64,000 nt of DNA from Holothuria scabra (taxonomy: Eukaryota > Echinodermata > Holothuroidea > Aspidochirotida > Holothuriidae): the NCBI GenBank assembly GCA_037179385.1, contig CM074195.1:28662222-28726221 (forward strand), in the 5' to 3' direction. Positions 1 to 10,700 of this stretch are shown here, piece after piece (position 1 is the first letter of the stretch; the number at the start of each line of letters is the position of its first letter). The notes beneath the pieces are model-generated. The model saw only the letters and a program-made list of their open reading frames with translations, was not told the origin of the DNA and did no database searches. The position numbers were made by a program, and so were the translations under genes.

Positions 1-1999
1 ATACATCAAGGTGTCCCTCAGCAAGGTTTTTCTCGCATAGAAATGCTTTCATTAAGATTTGCCGCATTATTTAAAATACTGAATTTTGAAGTTATTCTTA
101 GCCTCAAACCAGAATGGCTGTAATTCTGTGCAGAGATCTCATTTTTAGTTGTAACAAGGTGTAACCATGTCTACTTTACTACTGGATGGTAAACTTTTCT
201 GTCATTTCAGGAAATCATTAACAAATTTATCGGAGAATGTTCAAGGGTAATGGGGGCAACAGGCACTTTTGTCCTTGTTTTCTTATGCAAAAGAGACAAA
301 ATAAAAGGTTACTACATACTTTTAAAAAAATATTTGGTTGAAAGCTTCACAGATATAGAGGGTTTGGAATTGTGTTACTGTTTTAAGTTAACATCATATA
401 GAAAGTACAACCAATGTCAGAATTTAGACTTTTTTGTAATGTTACAAGCACATTATGATGAATCCTGGGATTTTGTGATAACCAGGCAGTACTTTCCAAA
501 GTAAGCAATATTAAACATACTTCATGTTACAGAGAAAAATGATTATGTAAGATAATATTTTGACTTCAATAAGCAATATCTAAAAAAAAGTGTTTTACAT
601 CTGAATATCATTGAATATGGTTTATAGAAGAAAAAAATGTTTTTGGTATAATTTCTTGGTTTGAAAAGAATTTCTGTGGTGTGTTTTGAAGCCATTTGGT
701 TTCAACTCCCTTGTCTTCCTTTTTGTGTAACCCAGAAGAGTTTTGAAAAATAGATTATGTGAGTGGAGTGAGTGTAAAAGCTATGACAACGTTTCTTGTC
801 TTTTATTTATTTTGTTTTGTAAAAATACGATAAAGGATCAGGGAAAAAAATTTTAGCAAAGTGCACTGTGTAACAAGAAATTTCCTGACTGGCTTAAAAT
901 AGCCCTGATTTTCTAAGACCCTTACCCTTACAAAGAATACAATCAATACTATGGCAACAGCCTATCAAGAAACACTTTGTTAAAGAGTGTGCATCTACCC
1001 AAAATATCTAATGAATGAATCGTTGAACTCGTGTACGAACAATGAAAAAGCCCAATAGTTGCCATGAGTTATTTTAGCAGGAGAAGGGTTTGTTCTTGAA
1101 AATAAACTAATCTTACCATTAACTTGGGACCTAAATTTGATAATGGGGGAAAGAAGGGGCCAATTGCACCCTTTCGATAGCATTATGACTTCTGGAAATA
1201 TCCCATCCCCCAAGCATGGGACAATCAAATGAAGGACTGCAATAAGCAAGTAGGGGAGGGTATTCTCTAAATCATGCCAGCACGCTGAACACGTTCAAAA
1301 ATTTGAGTTCACTCGAAAATTTTAGAAACCTTTCTTTCTTAATCCATCCTTTAGGGAGAGATCTTAAGCTTTGTTTTGAGCTTTTGACTGTATCTAAAAT
1401 GCACCTTTTTGTTTAAAATATTGGCAGTTTACTCTGCCATGGAGCTGAAAATGCTATTTTTGTTTGGTAGGGCTAGGCGGCTAAATGGTCCATGTAATAT
1501 GCACCATTCTGGGGTAGATGCACACTGTTTAACAAGGTGTTTCTTGATTGGCTGTTGCCATTGTATTGTATCAATTATATTCTTTGTTCGGATTATTGAT
1601 TAAGTTTGGGATTAGCGTTATCGTTAGCCAGTTTGGAAATTTCTTGTTAAACATTGCACATTGCCCCTCATTCTGCAAAAAAGAAGGGAAGGCAGTACAC
1701 TGTGCCCAGCTCATTTTGTGAATCCCACAGCATGCCCTGCAATAACATGTGGCGACCAATTACCGAACTTGCTTATTCCTTCCAACCCAATTACTTTTAG
1801 AAAGTCATGAACAATAAAACTGGGGCAGTCATTAGATCATTTCATAATATAAAACCTTCCTGGTTTGAATTGCAATGAGCTTTCTTATACTTAAAAACAT
1901 TTAAAAACGAATGAAAACTTTTCTAAAGTCCTCCTGACCCTCTGGCAAAGGGCCATTCGGTGAAACCAAAACTTTCACTGCTTCACGAAGAAGCTATTA

Positions 2000-2146
2000 T
2001 GTCCAGTCAGGGAAGGACAATACGTGACCAACCTCAAGGCCTTCAGACCATTTACATTGTTGGTCTGTCATACTCAGGCTCCAGTCTAGACTGGATGAAA
2101 AGAACAGATACTACACATGATCTTAGCCAAAAGGCAGAGAAGCAAT
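2000..2146 (-). pseudogene. U2 snRNA-like sequence (5' domain), probable pseudogene or U2-derived repeat
   Basis: Read on the minus strand from 2146, the first ~48 nt match the universally conserved U2 snRNA 5' end, including CTTTTGGCTAAGATCA and the branch-site recognition GTAGTA inside TGTAGTATCTGTTCTT. Beyond that the match is lost: stem IIa is replaced by a perfect palindrome CCAGTCTAGACTGG (2083-2096), and the Sm site (ATTTTTGG) is not found. The conserved 5' end with divergent 3' part suggests a truncated retropseudogene or a SINE with a U2-derived head rather than a functional spliceosomal gene. Confidence 0.7.
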
Positions 2147-2392
2147 CATTACAATAGAAATGAATAAAGAAGTCCTAAACAATGCTGCTTGATAGGTTTT
2201 GGTAAATAGCAGTGCAGTGACTCTCACTGATTTTTACAAGGGACCCAAATTTCAAGATTTGATATCAACTATAAAATTTTTTCACATTTTGACACAAAAA
2301 GAGAAAGAACCATCAGCCCTGCAAAGTGATCAGCCATATGTACCACAACAGGTTACAACCAGGTACATACTAAAATATGACTTTAAAAATAC

Positions 2393-2730
2393 TGTGTTTG
2401 TTTCACAAGGGATTTGATCCTTTTAAAACCAATATTTATTGGCAAATAGTAATAAATAATTACAAATAAGGCAGTATGGTAGCCTTCTTTTCAAGAAATA
2501 AATTTTCCACAGATAGAAATTCAGTTGTTTGTTGTTCAAGAATAATTTGATCACCGAAAGTTTCAACATTTCAAAAGATACAACTTCCATAACTCTTCTT
2601 GTGCATAATATTTTGAGGAGATGAAGCCATTGCTGGGGTTTCATGTTTAGACCAAATGATTTGAAAATGACAAAACTATTTACTTTTAATGCTGTTTTGG
2701 AGCATTTTAAACGCAATAGTTCCCTTTGAA
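2393..2730. mobile_element. Short interspersed repeat, family E (copy 1)
   Basis: About 330 bp that recurs with strong similarity at 37750-38098 (shared blocks AACCAATATTTATTGGCAAA and TAATATTTTGAGGAGATGAAG). Ends resemble inverted AAGGGAA-type termini, which suggests a MITE. Confidence 0.7.
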
Positions 2731-2974
2731 GGGCAGAATGCAGTCACCCCAACTTGAACTAGTGTAGTAGACTGTCCTGTTTCATGACTGGCTCTTGAGA
2801 GTCATGTGACGATACTGTTTCTTCTCAAATGTCAAATTTATGAGAAGTAACTGCTTGGTTTATCTTGAATATGCAATACTGAAGTCTTAAAATATAATAA
2901 GTGAAGTAAGAAGAAAATTGTGAGATTTAAAAGTTGCTTCAAAATAAGTTTGGGGCAACTGCTCTCGTCCTTTA
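2725..2974. mobile_element. TTAA-type MITE, family B (copy 1)
   Basis: About 250 bp with inverted ends: GCAGTCACCCCAACTT on the left and the complement of AAGTTTGGGGCAACTGCTCT on the right, near TTAA-like flanks. Other copies lie at 13741-14000 and 14633-14881, with a fragment at 21280-21385. Confidence 0.7.
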
Positions 2975-3737
2975 AGTACAACTTAATAATCCTGGAATGT
3001 TCTTATTCATCAGATGCAAATAGGAAACTTTGGAACATCAGGAGCCCATTAAAGAATAGTCCAGAGCTAAATTTACTTTTTGTAAGTTAAAAAGGGACAT
3101 ATTCCAAGCACCATGGTAAACTGTTTGTTCACTTCCTTTATTGGGTTCTTGAGAACATGGGAAATGAATGAAACTTTCACCAAAATGCTTAGAATATGCT
3201 TAGAATAATATATGTTTTTAACGTGTCAAATATTAATTTGATTTTGGACTATCAATAGCAATGAGGTCCAGTAGTCAACAGAGGTGTGGAGACCATTTGA
3301 AGGAAGCATTGGTACAACCCCCTTACAGTGCCATTGCATAGCATTTAATAAATGAAAATCTAGGTATACAACTCATGTCCGGTTTCATTTTGTTTTTTCA
3401 GAGATCTTAAGTGTGAAAAATTCATACTAAAAGCACACAACAATATATGAGAGGGCTTTCAACAAACCTATAGCTAAGGGCAGGAGAGCCAATCCCCACT
3501 GCCCACAAAAATTGTCCACAAAAATATATTATCATTACCCTAATTCATTTTAGTACACCTCTCACTTCCCCCAACCCCCCACCCCCACCCCCACCCCCTG
3601 CTTAAGGACTGGATTACAATAAACAGAAATATCCATATGTTACATTACTAAATCATTCACCCAGTTCCAACCACTTTAGCTACAGTACACAACAGCAATC
3701 ATTGAAATCAATGCTTCTCACAGTAATAATCCTTCTG

Positions 3738-3850
3738 TGCTTGGTGCTCAGCATAAGCAATAGAGTAGGGAAAACAAGCCTGTGACACAACTGAAAAAAA
3801 GGCTATGGCCAGCCCAACTTAAACCAAATTGGTTTAGAGGCTGGGCATTA
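3738..3850 (+). mobile_element. tRNA-derived SINE, body fragment
   Basis: 3' body of the window's main SINE family (AGCATAAGCAATAGAGTAGG, then GGCCAGCCCAACTTAAACCA) without the tRNA head. Confidence 0.75.
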
Positions 3851-4233
3851 AAAATTAAAACTTCATCTTCATAGCTCACAGAAATAATCACTCTCACAAT
3901 GCCATACAAAGTGCACCCCAGTTCTAGCATAGTTCAGGGAACAGAAACTTGCTAAATCATAAAATCAATGCTAGAAAGATCTCTAACTGAAGCACTCAAA
4001 AGTCAAGTCTAAAGAGGGAGACTAAGAAACCTCCATCTAGAAAGCAAAAAGCCCCAGTTCCAAGTTAAGGTAGCCAAAATGCCCACCGTAGAAAATGGGT
4101 AGGAGATAAAAGTCCCTTGACTCTCCATCCGTTCCCTGTAACTATTAAAGTCCTGAATACACTAAATACTCAACAAATGAACTATCTTGCCATAAATATT
4201 TCAGGTAAGTACTTCTTATCAGAAAGGTGACAT

Positions 4234-4510
4234 ACATGGGCGTCCGCAGGTAAGGGCAAGGGCCCCCCCCCCCCCCGTGGAAAATCAAAAATTTAAAAAA
4301 AATGTATAAAAATCAAAGCAAAAACCCGAACAAAACATGTTTTTTCCAAGTTTCTATGCGAAAAATAGGCTTTAGAAATGCCATTTCCGCCGATCTGGGA
4401 GGCATTTTGGGCTGAAATTTTCGCACGCTTCATGTCAATTCATGGTGACTCAGAGGTTTTGTCCCCCTAGAAATATTGCCCCCCCCCCCCGACTTCTGCG
4501 GATGCCCATC
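4234..4510. mobile_element. hAT-like MITE with 7-bp TSD
   Basis: About 277 bp with near-inverted ends (ATGGGCGTCCGCAG on the left, CTGCGGATGCCCAT on the right) flanked on both sides by GTGACAT (4227-4233 and 4511-4517). Contains poly-C runs near both ends. Non-coding. Confidence 0.8.
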
Positions 4511-4633
4511 GTGACATCTACAAACTGAAAGAATCTTGGTCAATTAGAATTAAGTAAAAGTCTATTTTAGAACATGAATGGTCCCTTTTATGCAGCTGAT
4601 GGTAATTCTGGTCCACAAGATTGGGCCCATCCT

Positions 4634-4700
4634 TTATTTTACTTTCTTGAGTCCTGCAATTCCAATCAGTAAGATAACTTCTATCACAGCTGGAACTACA
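4634..4700 (-). CDS. TMEM107: TMEM107 coding exon 5 (terminal)
   Basis: Encodes residues 117-138: SVVPAVIEVILLIGIAGLKK then VK and stop. It matches human SALPAVTEMALFVTVFGLKK. The acceptor is TACTTTACAG. An AATAAA hexamer overlaps the stop codon (AAAATAAAG), so a very short 3' UTR is possible. Confidence 0.92.
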
Positions 4701-7700
4701 CTGTAAAGTAATCGACAGAAAACTTAAAAATCATTTACAATGCATTGCACCTGTCTCTAAATGCTTATCAATGTTTAAACCTTTGAGAGTATTTCAAAGA
4801 ATGATATTGTAAACATAGATGCCAAACTCCTATCATTACACTGTTAGATACCCTGGCTACTTATGGAAGCTCAAACTGAGGGGTGGGAATGTGAATTAGA
4901 CTGTGCACAGTTCTTCCATGGATGCTTTACTGAAAATTCCATTGTGAAAAGGGGTCAGCAGGCATGCATTTTGAAAATGCATATATATGCATTCCAGTAA
5001 CATACCAGGATTGTGTAATGGGGGAGGGGGGTGGGGGGGTTGATGTCACGGGGGTAACCCTCCACCCCCCAGGCCTAAGCCACTGATGCATTCATATGCA
5101 AAAAATATAATTTTTTGAGGTGAGACAAGGATTAGCCACTGATGCACACTTCTGCATGCTTGTAAAAAATGCAAGTTGGATTGCATGGGCATAAAAATGT
5201 AAATGCCTGTATAAAACTGCAATAATGAAGACACCATAGAAACTGACCAATCATCATGTCCATGAAATCCAAACAAGTAATTGCACATTCTTGTTCAATT
5301 GTACTTGTGCCCTTTTTGGATGAGGGCAAGCCTTGGCACTTTCATTGCACATGTAAGCATGCAAGGTAAGTCTCTAATCAGTATAGATATATTAGGTGAA
5401 ATGCTTTGAGGCGCATAAATCCGCAAAAAATCAAAGTCCATAAATACAATCAATGGCAGGTGTGCGCACACTTACATGTGCACATTTCCTCTTGTAATAT
5501 GCATGGCTGGCAGAAATGCACATGCCTTCCCAGAGTTGTAAGTGGTTTCTGCATATCAGTATAACTGCCAGTGAATTTGACAATAACTGGTCAGTGTTTA
5601 AGCAATCAGAGTAAAGGATTCTAAGGTCAGAGTCATTTATCTGACTGGCAGTTTATTGGAAAGTTACTGCCCATATTGGCCGGTTTAAATAAATGACTCT
5701 CCCCTAAATAACAAGTGCTTAGAGGTGGTAGGAAAATGTCTTTAGTACTTACCTACAGAAACTGAATATCCACCAAAATGTATAGCACGGCCATGCTTCA
5801 AATAGGAAGTAAGATAATGCAATAGACCCACTGGCATGGGCTGCAGTCGCTGTTTTAGTGTTATTGTTAATGGCAAACTCATTGATTAAAGATATCAGTG
5901 TATGCTTCTAAATGATGAACATTAGAAAAAACACACAACGTAAAAATAAAACTTTACAAGTATCAGACATTAAAATGAAAATCCTGAACCATCAGTGAAG
6001 TGACAAAGATCCTACAGGACAATTTTATTTTTATTTTAATGCAAGATATTCTGTGTTTCATGAAAAACAACTGTGTATTAATGTTCATACTCTTTTTTTT
6101 TACAATGAATATTCATTAGAGACACTAACTTTGACACTTTATGGATAAAGATGCACTTTTTTGTAGTTCTTAAGCCAGAAAGAATAAAAGATGCATTTCT
6201 AAATCGTGTCATGTACCATTCAAGCTTAGGGCCTTTAAGAATGAATAATATTTCATAGTACTAAACTAGAAAGAATGCATTTCGTTTTGCAAGTATTGGA
6301 TGAAATTTAAAATGAAAATATAAGCTAGAAAAAATGCATTTCGTATTGCAAGAATTGGATGAAATTTAAAATGAAATTATAAAAAGGAAGCAGTTGGTAA
6401 AAAGTTGTCAATGATACTATTTTGAAACTTCCCTTTCAGACTACAAAAACAACATCAACATCAGTTCAGTTGATAGAAAAACATCTTCAAAATTGCAAAA
6501 TAGTGCAAGCTAATAAAGGTAACATGTTAGTACATATGCACATTGTGATGGACTGAGGTAAGGGGGTGATATGGTCATCACCTACCCCTACTGAAGAGTT
6601 CATCATCAATAATGGATTTTAACACCTTTCGTTAGTCCATAATGGAAAGCCTAGTCAAAGTTCTGTTCTATTTTGCTTCTCTAAATTAAATTGTCTTCAC
6701 ATTCCAGTATTCACATTTTAATCTGGTTGCATGACAGCAGACTAACCTGCTTTTTAGCCTTGCATATCGATGATCATTTACACACAGCCAAAGCCTTAAA
6801 GTGTACCTCAAGTCTAAAATTTCAAAAATATATATTTAACAGCATGGAAAATGCATTCTAACAGTCCAGCTCCCATCTTTACGGGACATTCTTGAGCCAA
6901 GATATAAAATGTTGAAATTTATTTACTTACAACAAATATCGGTCCACTGCCCAATAATTTATGACTTTCTTGTTGTACAACTCATATTACCTGTTTTGTT
7001 TCCTTTTAAAATTAGAAATATTTTATAACCTTGAACACTTCCTGTTTGCTGGCATAGCATGTTGCACTGAGAGGGTTTAAACAGCTACATCACCCCATAA
7101 GAGTAAGAGTGCTACCACACCTTGGTACAAGGTGCTATAACTTTCAGAAAAACTAAGAAATACAAAGAATGGAATTTGAGTAGTACAACAATGACATCAC
7201 AAATTGTTGTGCAATGTACCATTTTAGATTGAGTGAATAAACTTCGCAACATTTCATATCTCAGCTCAGGAATGTCCTATGAAGATGGGAGTTGAACTGT
7301 TTGAATTCATTTTTCATACCATGTTCCTTGCCTCCCCTCACTCCCCGTCCCCTTCCTCCAGTGAAATTGTTAAATGACAATTAATGTAAGCAATTTTGAA
7401 AGGCACAGAGTCAAATTTTATCAAACAGAGACTACATCCTTTAAAACTAATGGTTTCTTTAGCGCTGTGGGTTTGAGTCATCAACAAAGAGGTTAATGAT
7501 CCTATTTCCAAGCAACTTCTGAATAAAGTATTTTACAGCAGTCAACTTTTCAAAGTTGCAATTTAAAATGAGATTTAGTTCCAAGGGTCATTTTCCATTT
7601 GAAATGATTACTTTTTATAGTGTGTACTTTTCTCAATCTAAAAATTTGGTTTCAAATTTGAAAATGTAATGAGATTGCTTTCTCTGCCTGGTTTGTGATG

Positions 7701-10700
7701 GTACCTTAATATCAATTACATCATCAATAGGGCATACATGGTTCATATCTCCACTAATTTTTCAATCCTTGGTAAAAAACTCCGCTAAACTGGTACCAGC
7801 ATCTCTAGTAAACAAATCAACCTACTTTCTATTCCGTGGAAAAATTTTTTGGCAGTGGAACTTAAAAAGGATACAAATGAGTCCTGCCAGATGAATAAAC
7901 ATTGAGACACCAGAGATAAAACCAATGATTTCAATTGCAAGAAACACAATGACCAGGATCAGTCCAATCAGAAGGCTGTGAGAAAATCAAGAAAATAAAA
8001 GAATTAGGAAAATTAAAACTTGTGCTTCATTTTTATGAAAAAAAAAACAACTCATTGTAAAGAGGAAAGATTGGTGCAGTAACCACTCACAGGGCAAATC
8101 TATTCACCCCAAAGAGACTCATTTCTCCCATCGAAATCATTTTTGGACCCTCCCACAACCCATCTCAACACAAACCTAGATTGCAAACTGACTACATAAC
8201 CTGTTGAACATAAAAAGACCTAAATGTGTATTAAATCAGAACATGCTCTTGTATGCTATGTAATGTGAGCTAAAATTTATCTTTTGAATATGATATAAAT
8301 GAAAGAGCCGTAACCAAATAAAAATTTTACTTCCCCCCCCCCCCACCCCAAGGAAAAATACATTTTGAGGTTTTTTCTATTCATATTATGTCTTTTTTTG
8401 CAATTCTCATTTTATTTATTTCAAGTTTCTGTGATTTGAGATACAGAATTTTAGAATTCTTTTCATAAGCATGATGACAACTAAGAAGGACTAATAAAAA
8501 CAAACATGAGCTGTGTTGGACTTTAGAAAAAGTGAGAGGAAAGGCAAATGCACCAGGATGGTAGCCTATATTGAGACAGAGGGAACTACCCCCCCCCCCC
8601 ATACTCAAATTCAAAATACACCACTTGCTAGGTGATGATGGCAATCTGCACTACATCAGGTGACCCCCTAAAATTTTTTTCCCAGGCTTTGGCTTTGTGC
8701 ATTTGTTTATCGCTGCTTTGTTGGTTAGATTCATAATTATGTAGTAACTGCCCTCTCTGATGGCCCACACTGGGACGTTATGACAGGCCCATGAAGTAGA
8801 TTTCTGAGGGTTAAGAGTTTGGTCAGTTAAGTTTGATGACCTAACTCTTTTAGGGGCAGAACTCCATTTCAAGAAAGTTTGGTTTCTGACTTTACTCTCC
8901 AACAAAGAATCTGGAAAGTATTCATTATAAGACCTTATTTACAGGTGAGCTTAAGTTCACTACTTAAGGTTTTTGAGCAATTTAAGTTAAGTTAAGCAAG
9001 TTTCATTGACCAAACACACAGATTAAATGACATTTACAATGAAAACTTAAGATCTTTCACATATTCCAAGCTGTCAGTACATGAGAATACTTGTCACTAT
9101 AAAGTAGAAAATATTTTTACACTACTTGATAATAATATTGATCCCAACTCCAACCCCTCTCTCCCCTGATTTCTGTAAGGTTACATTTTTTGTTCTGCTG
9201 GCAAGTAAAACTGTTACTCCTCATTTGTATTTCACAGCCTAATTCTATAAAAGTAGTACTACAATAGTAAGTCACAGCAGTGATTTAGCCAGAATAATTT
9301 TCTAAAGTAACATTCTAAATATTTACAACTTTTTAAACTGTTTTGTAAATAATAATAATAAAATAAAATACAATAATAAAGAGGGTCAGGAATGACTGTC
9401 CCACTTCACTTCCATTGATTTGTTCCTTTTTTTTCCTTTTTCTTTTTTCTTCAGTAGTTTTAAGACTCAACTTCAGAATTTTTTGCTTAATCAAATGGAA
9501 GTCCCATTCCAATAACTATAAAAAATTTCAATCTGAGTGGAAAGTGCCTGTTCTGTAGCCAGGAATTTGTAAGGCAGAGCATATTTATGACTATGTGGGG
9601 GAAGGGAGATGGATATCGAAGGGAGGAAGTATTCCCTCACCTATAAATAATTTTTGAACAATTGAAGGTCCGTCAATGATAAGGATGCAAATCAGAGCAA
9701 AATCTTGCCAGTTTCATCATAAATACATATCTTATCATATATAACATATTATTAGCAGACTTTCTCCTGTTTGAATTTAGAACATGTTGGGAAAGAAAAA
9801 GAACTGATTTTTTCTTAACATTCAATAGCCCCCTCTACTTCCAAAATGGCTACATCTCTGATGTAGTTGCAATACTGGAATATTTAAACTGTACCTCAAG
9901 TCAAAAAATTCAAAAATATATATTAAAAACCATGAAAAATAAATTCTAACATTCCAACTCCCTTCTTCATAGGACATTCCTGAGCTGAGATATAAATGTT
10001 GAAGTTTATTCACCCAAATTAAAATGGTACATTGTGCAATAATTTGTGAAGTAATTCTTGTACTAATCAAATTACAATCTTTGCATTTCTTTGTTTTTCC
10101 CAATGTTACTGCACCTCGTACCAAGGGGTGATAGCACTCTTACTCTTATGAGGTGATGTAATTAAGTAAGCCCTTCTTGTGCAACATGCTATGCAAGCAA
10201 ACAGGAAGTGTTCCAGGCCATAAAACATTTGTAATTTTTAAAGGGAAACAAAGCATTTTATGTCAGTTGTACAACAAGAAAGTCACAAATTATTGTACAA
10301 TCGACCAATTTGTTTTAAGTGAATAAACTTCAACATTTTATATCTCAGCTCAGGAATGTCATATGAGGATGGCAATTGACCTGTTAGAATTCACTTTTCA
10401 TGCTCTGCGATAGATATTTTTGAATTTTTTGACTTGAGGTATACTTTAACCCTCATTGAGCTTACAAATGAGGTAAGAAATACTGCTTGTATTGACTGAT
10501 TCTTTTAAAATTCAACCAAGGTAACCGCTTCCTTCCAAATTAATACCTTTGCAGGAAGCACTCTGTGTTTTCTAAAGGATTATTACTTTTTTCCTCTTTT
10601 TTGGTGTTACATTTTCTTTGGTTCTGCAATCATTTGTCATAAAAATACAGGCTGTCTAAATCAGTGCACCACAGGTTAATGAGCTAACCTACAACTTAGC

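Larger units (their letters stand above)
1..4233. other. Intergenic DNA downstream of TMEM107
   Basis: No recognised protein gene. Contains a U2-like sequence, two short TIR elements (2393-2730 and 2725-2974), a C-rich run near 3571-3599 and a SINE body (3738-3850). From 1 to about 1900 I see only unique AT-rich sequence. Confidence 0.6.

Noticed and set aside
211..246. Possible 36-nt exon with acceptor TGTCATTTCAG and donor GTAATG
   Set aside because: Splice-like edges, but the 12 codons match no family I recognise and no partner exon was found nearby.
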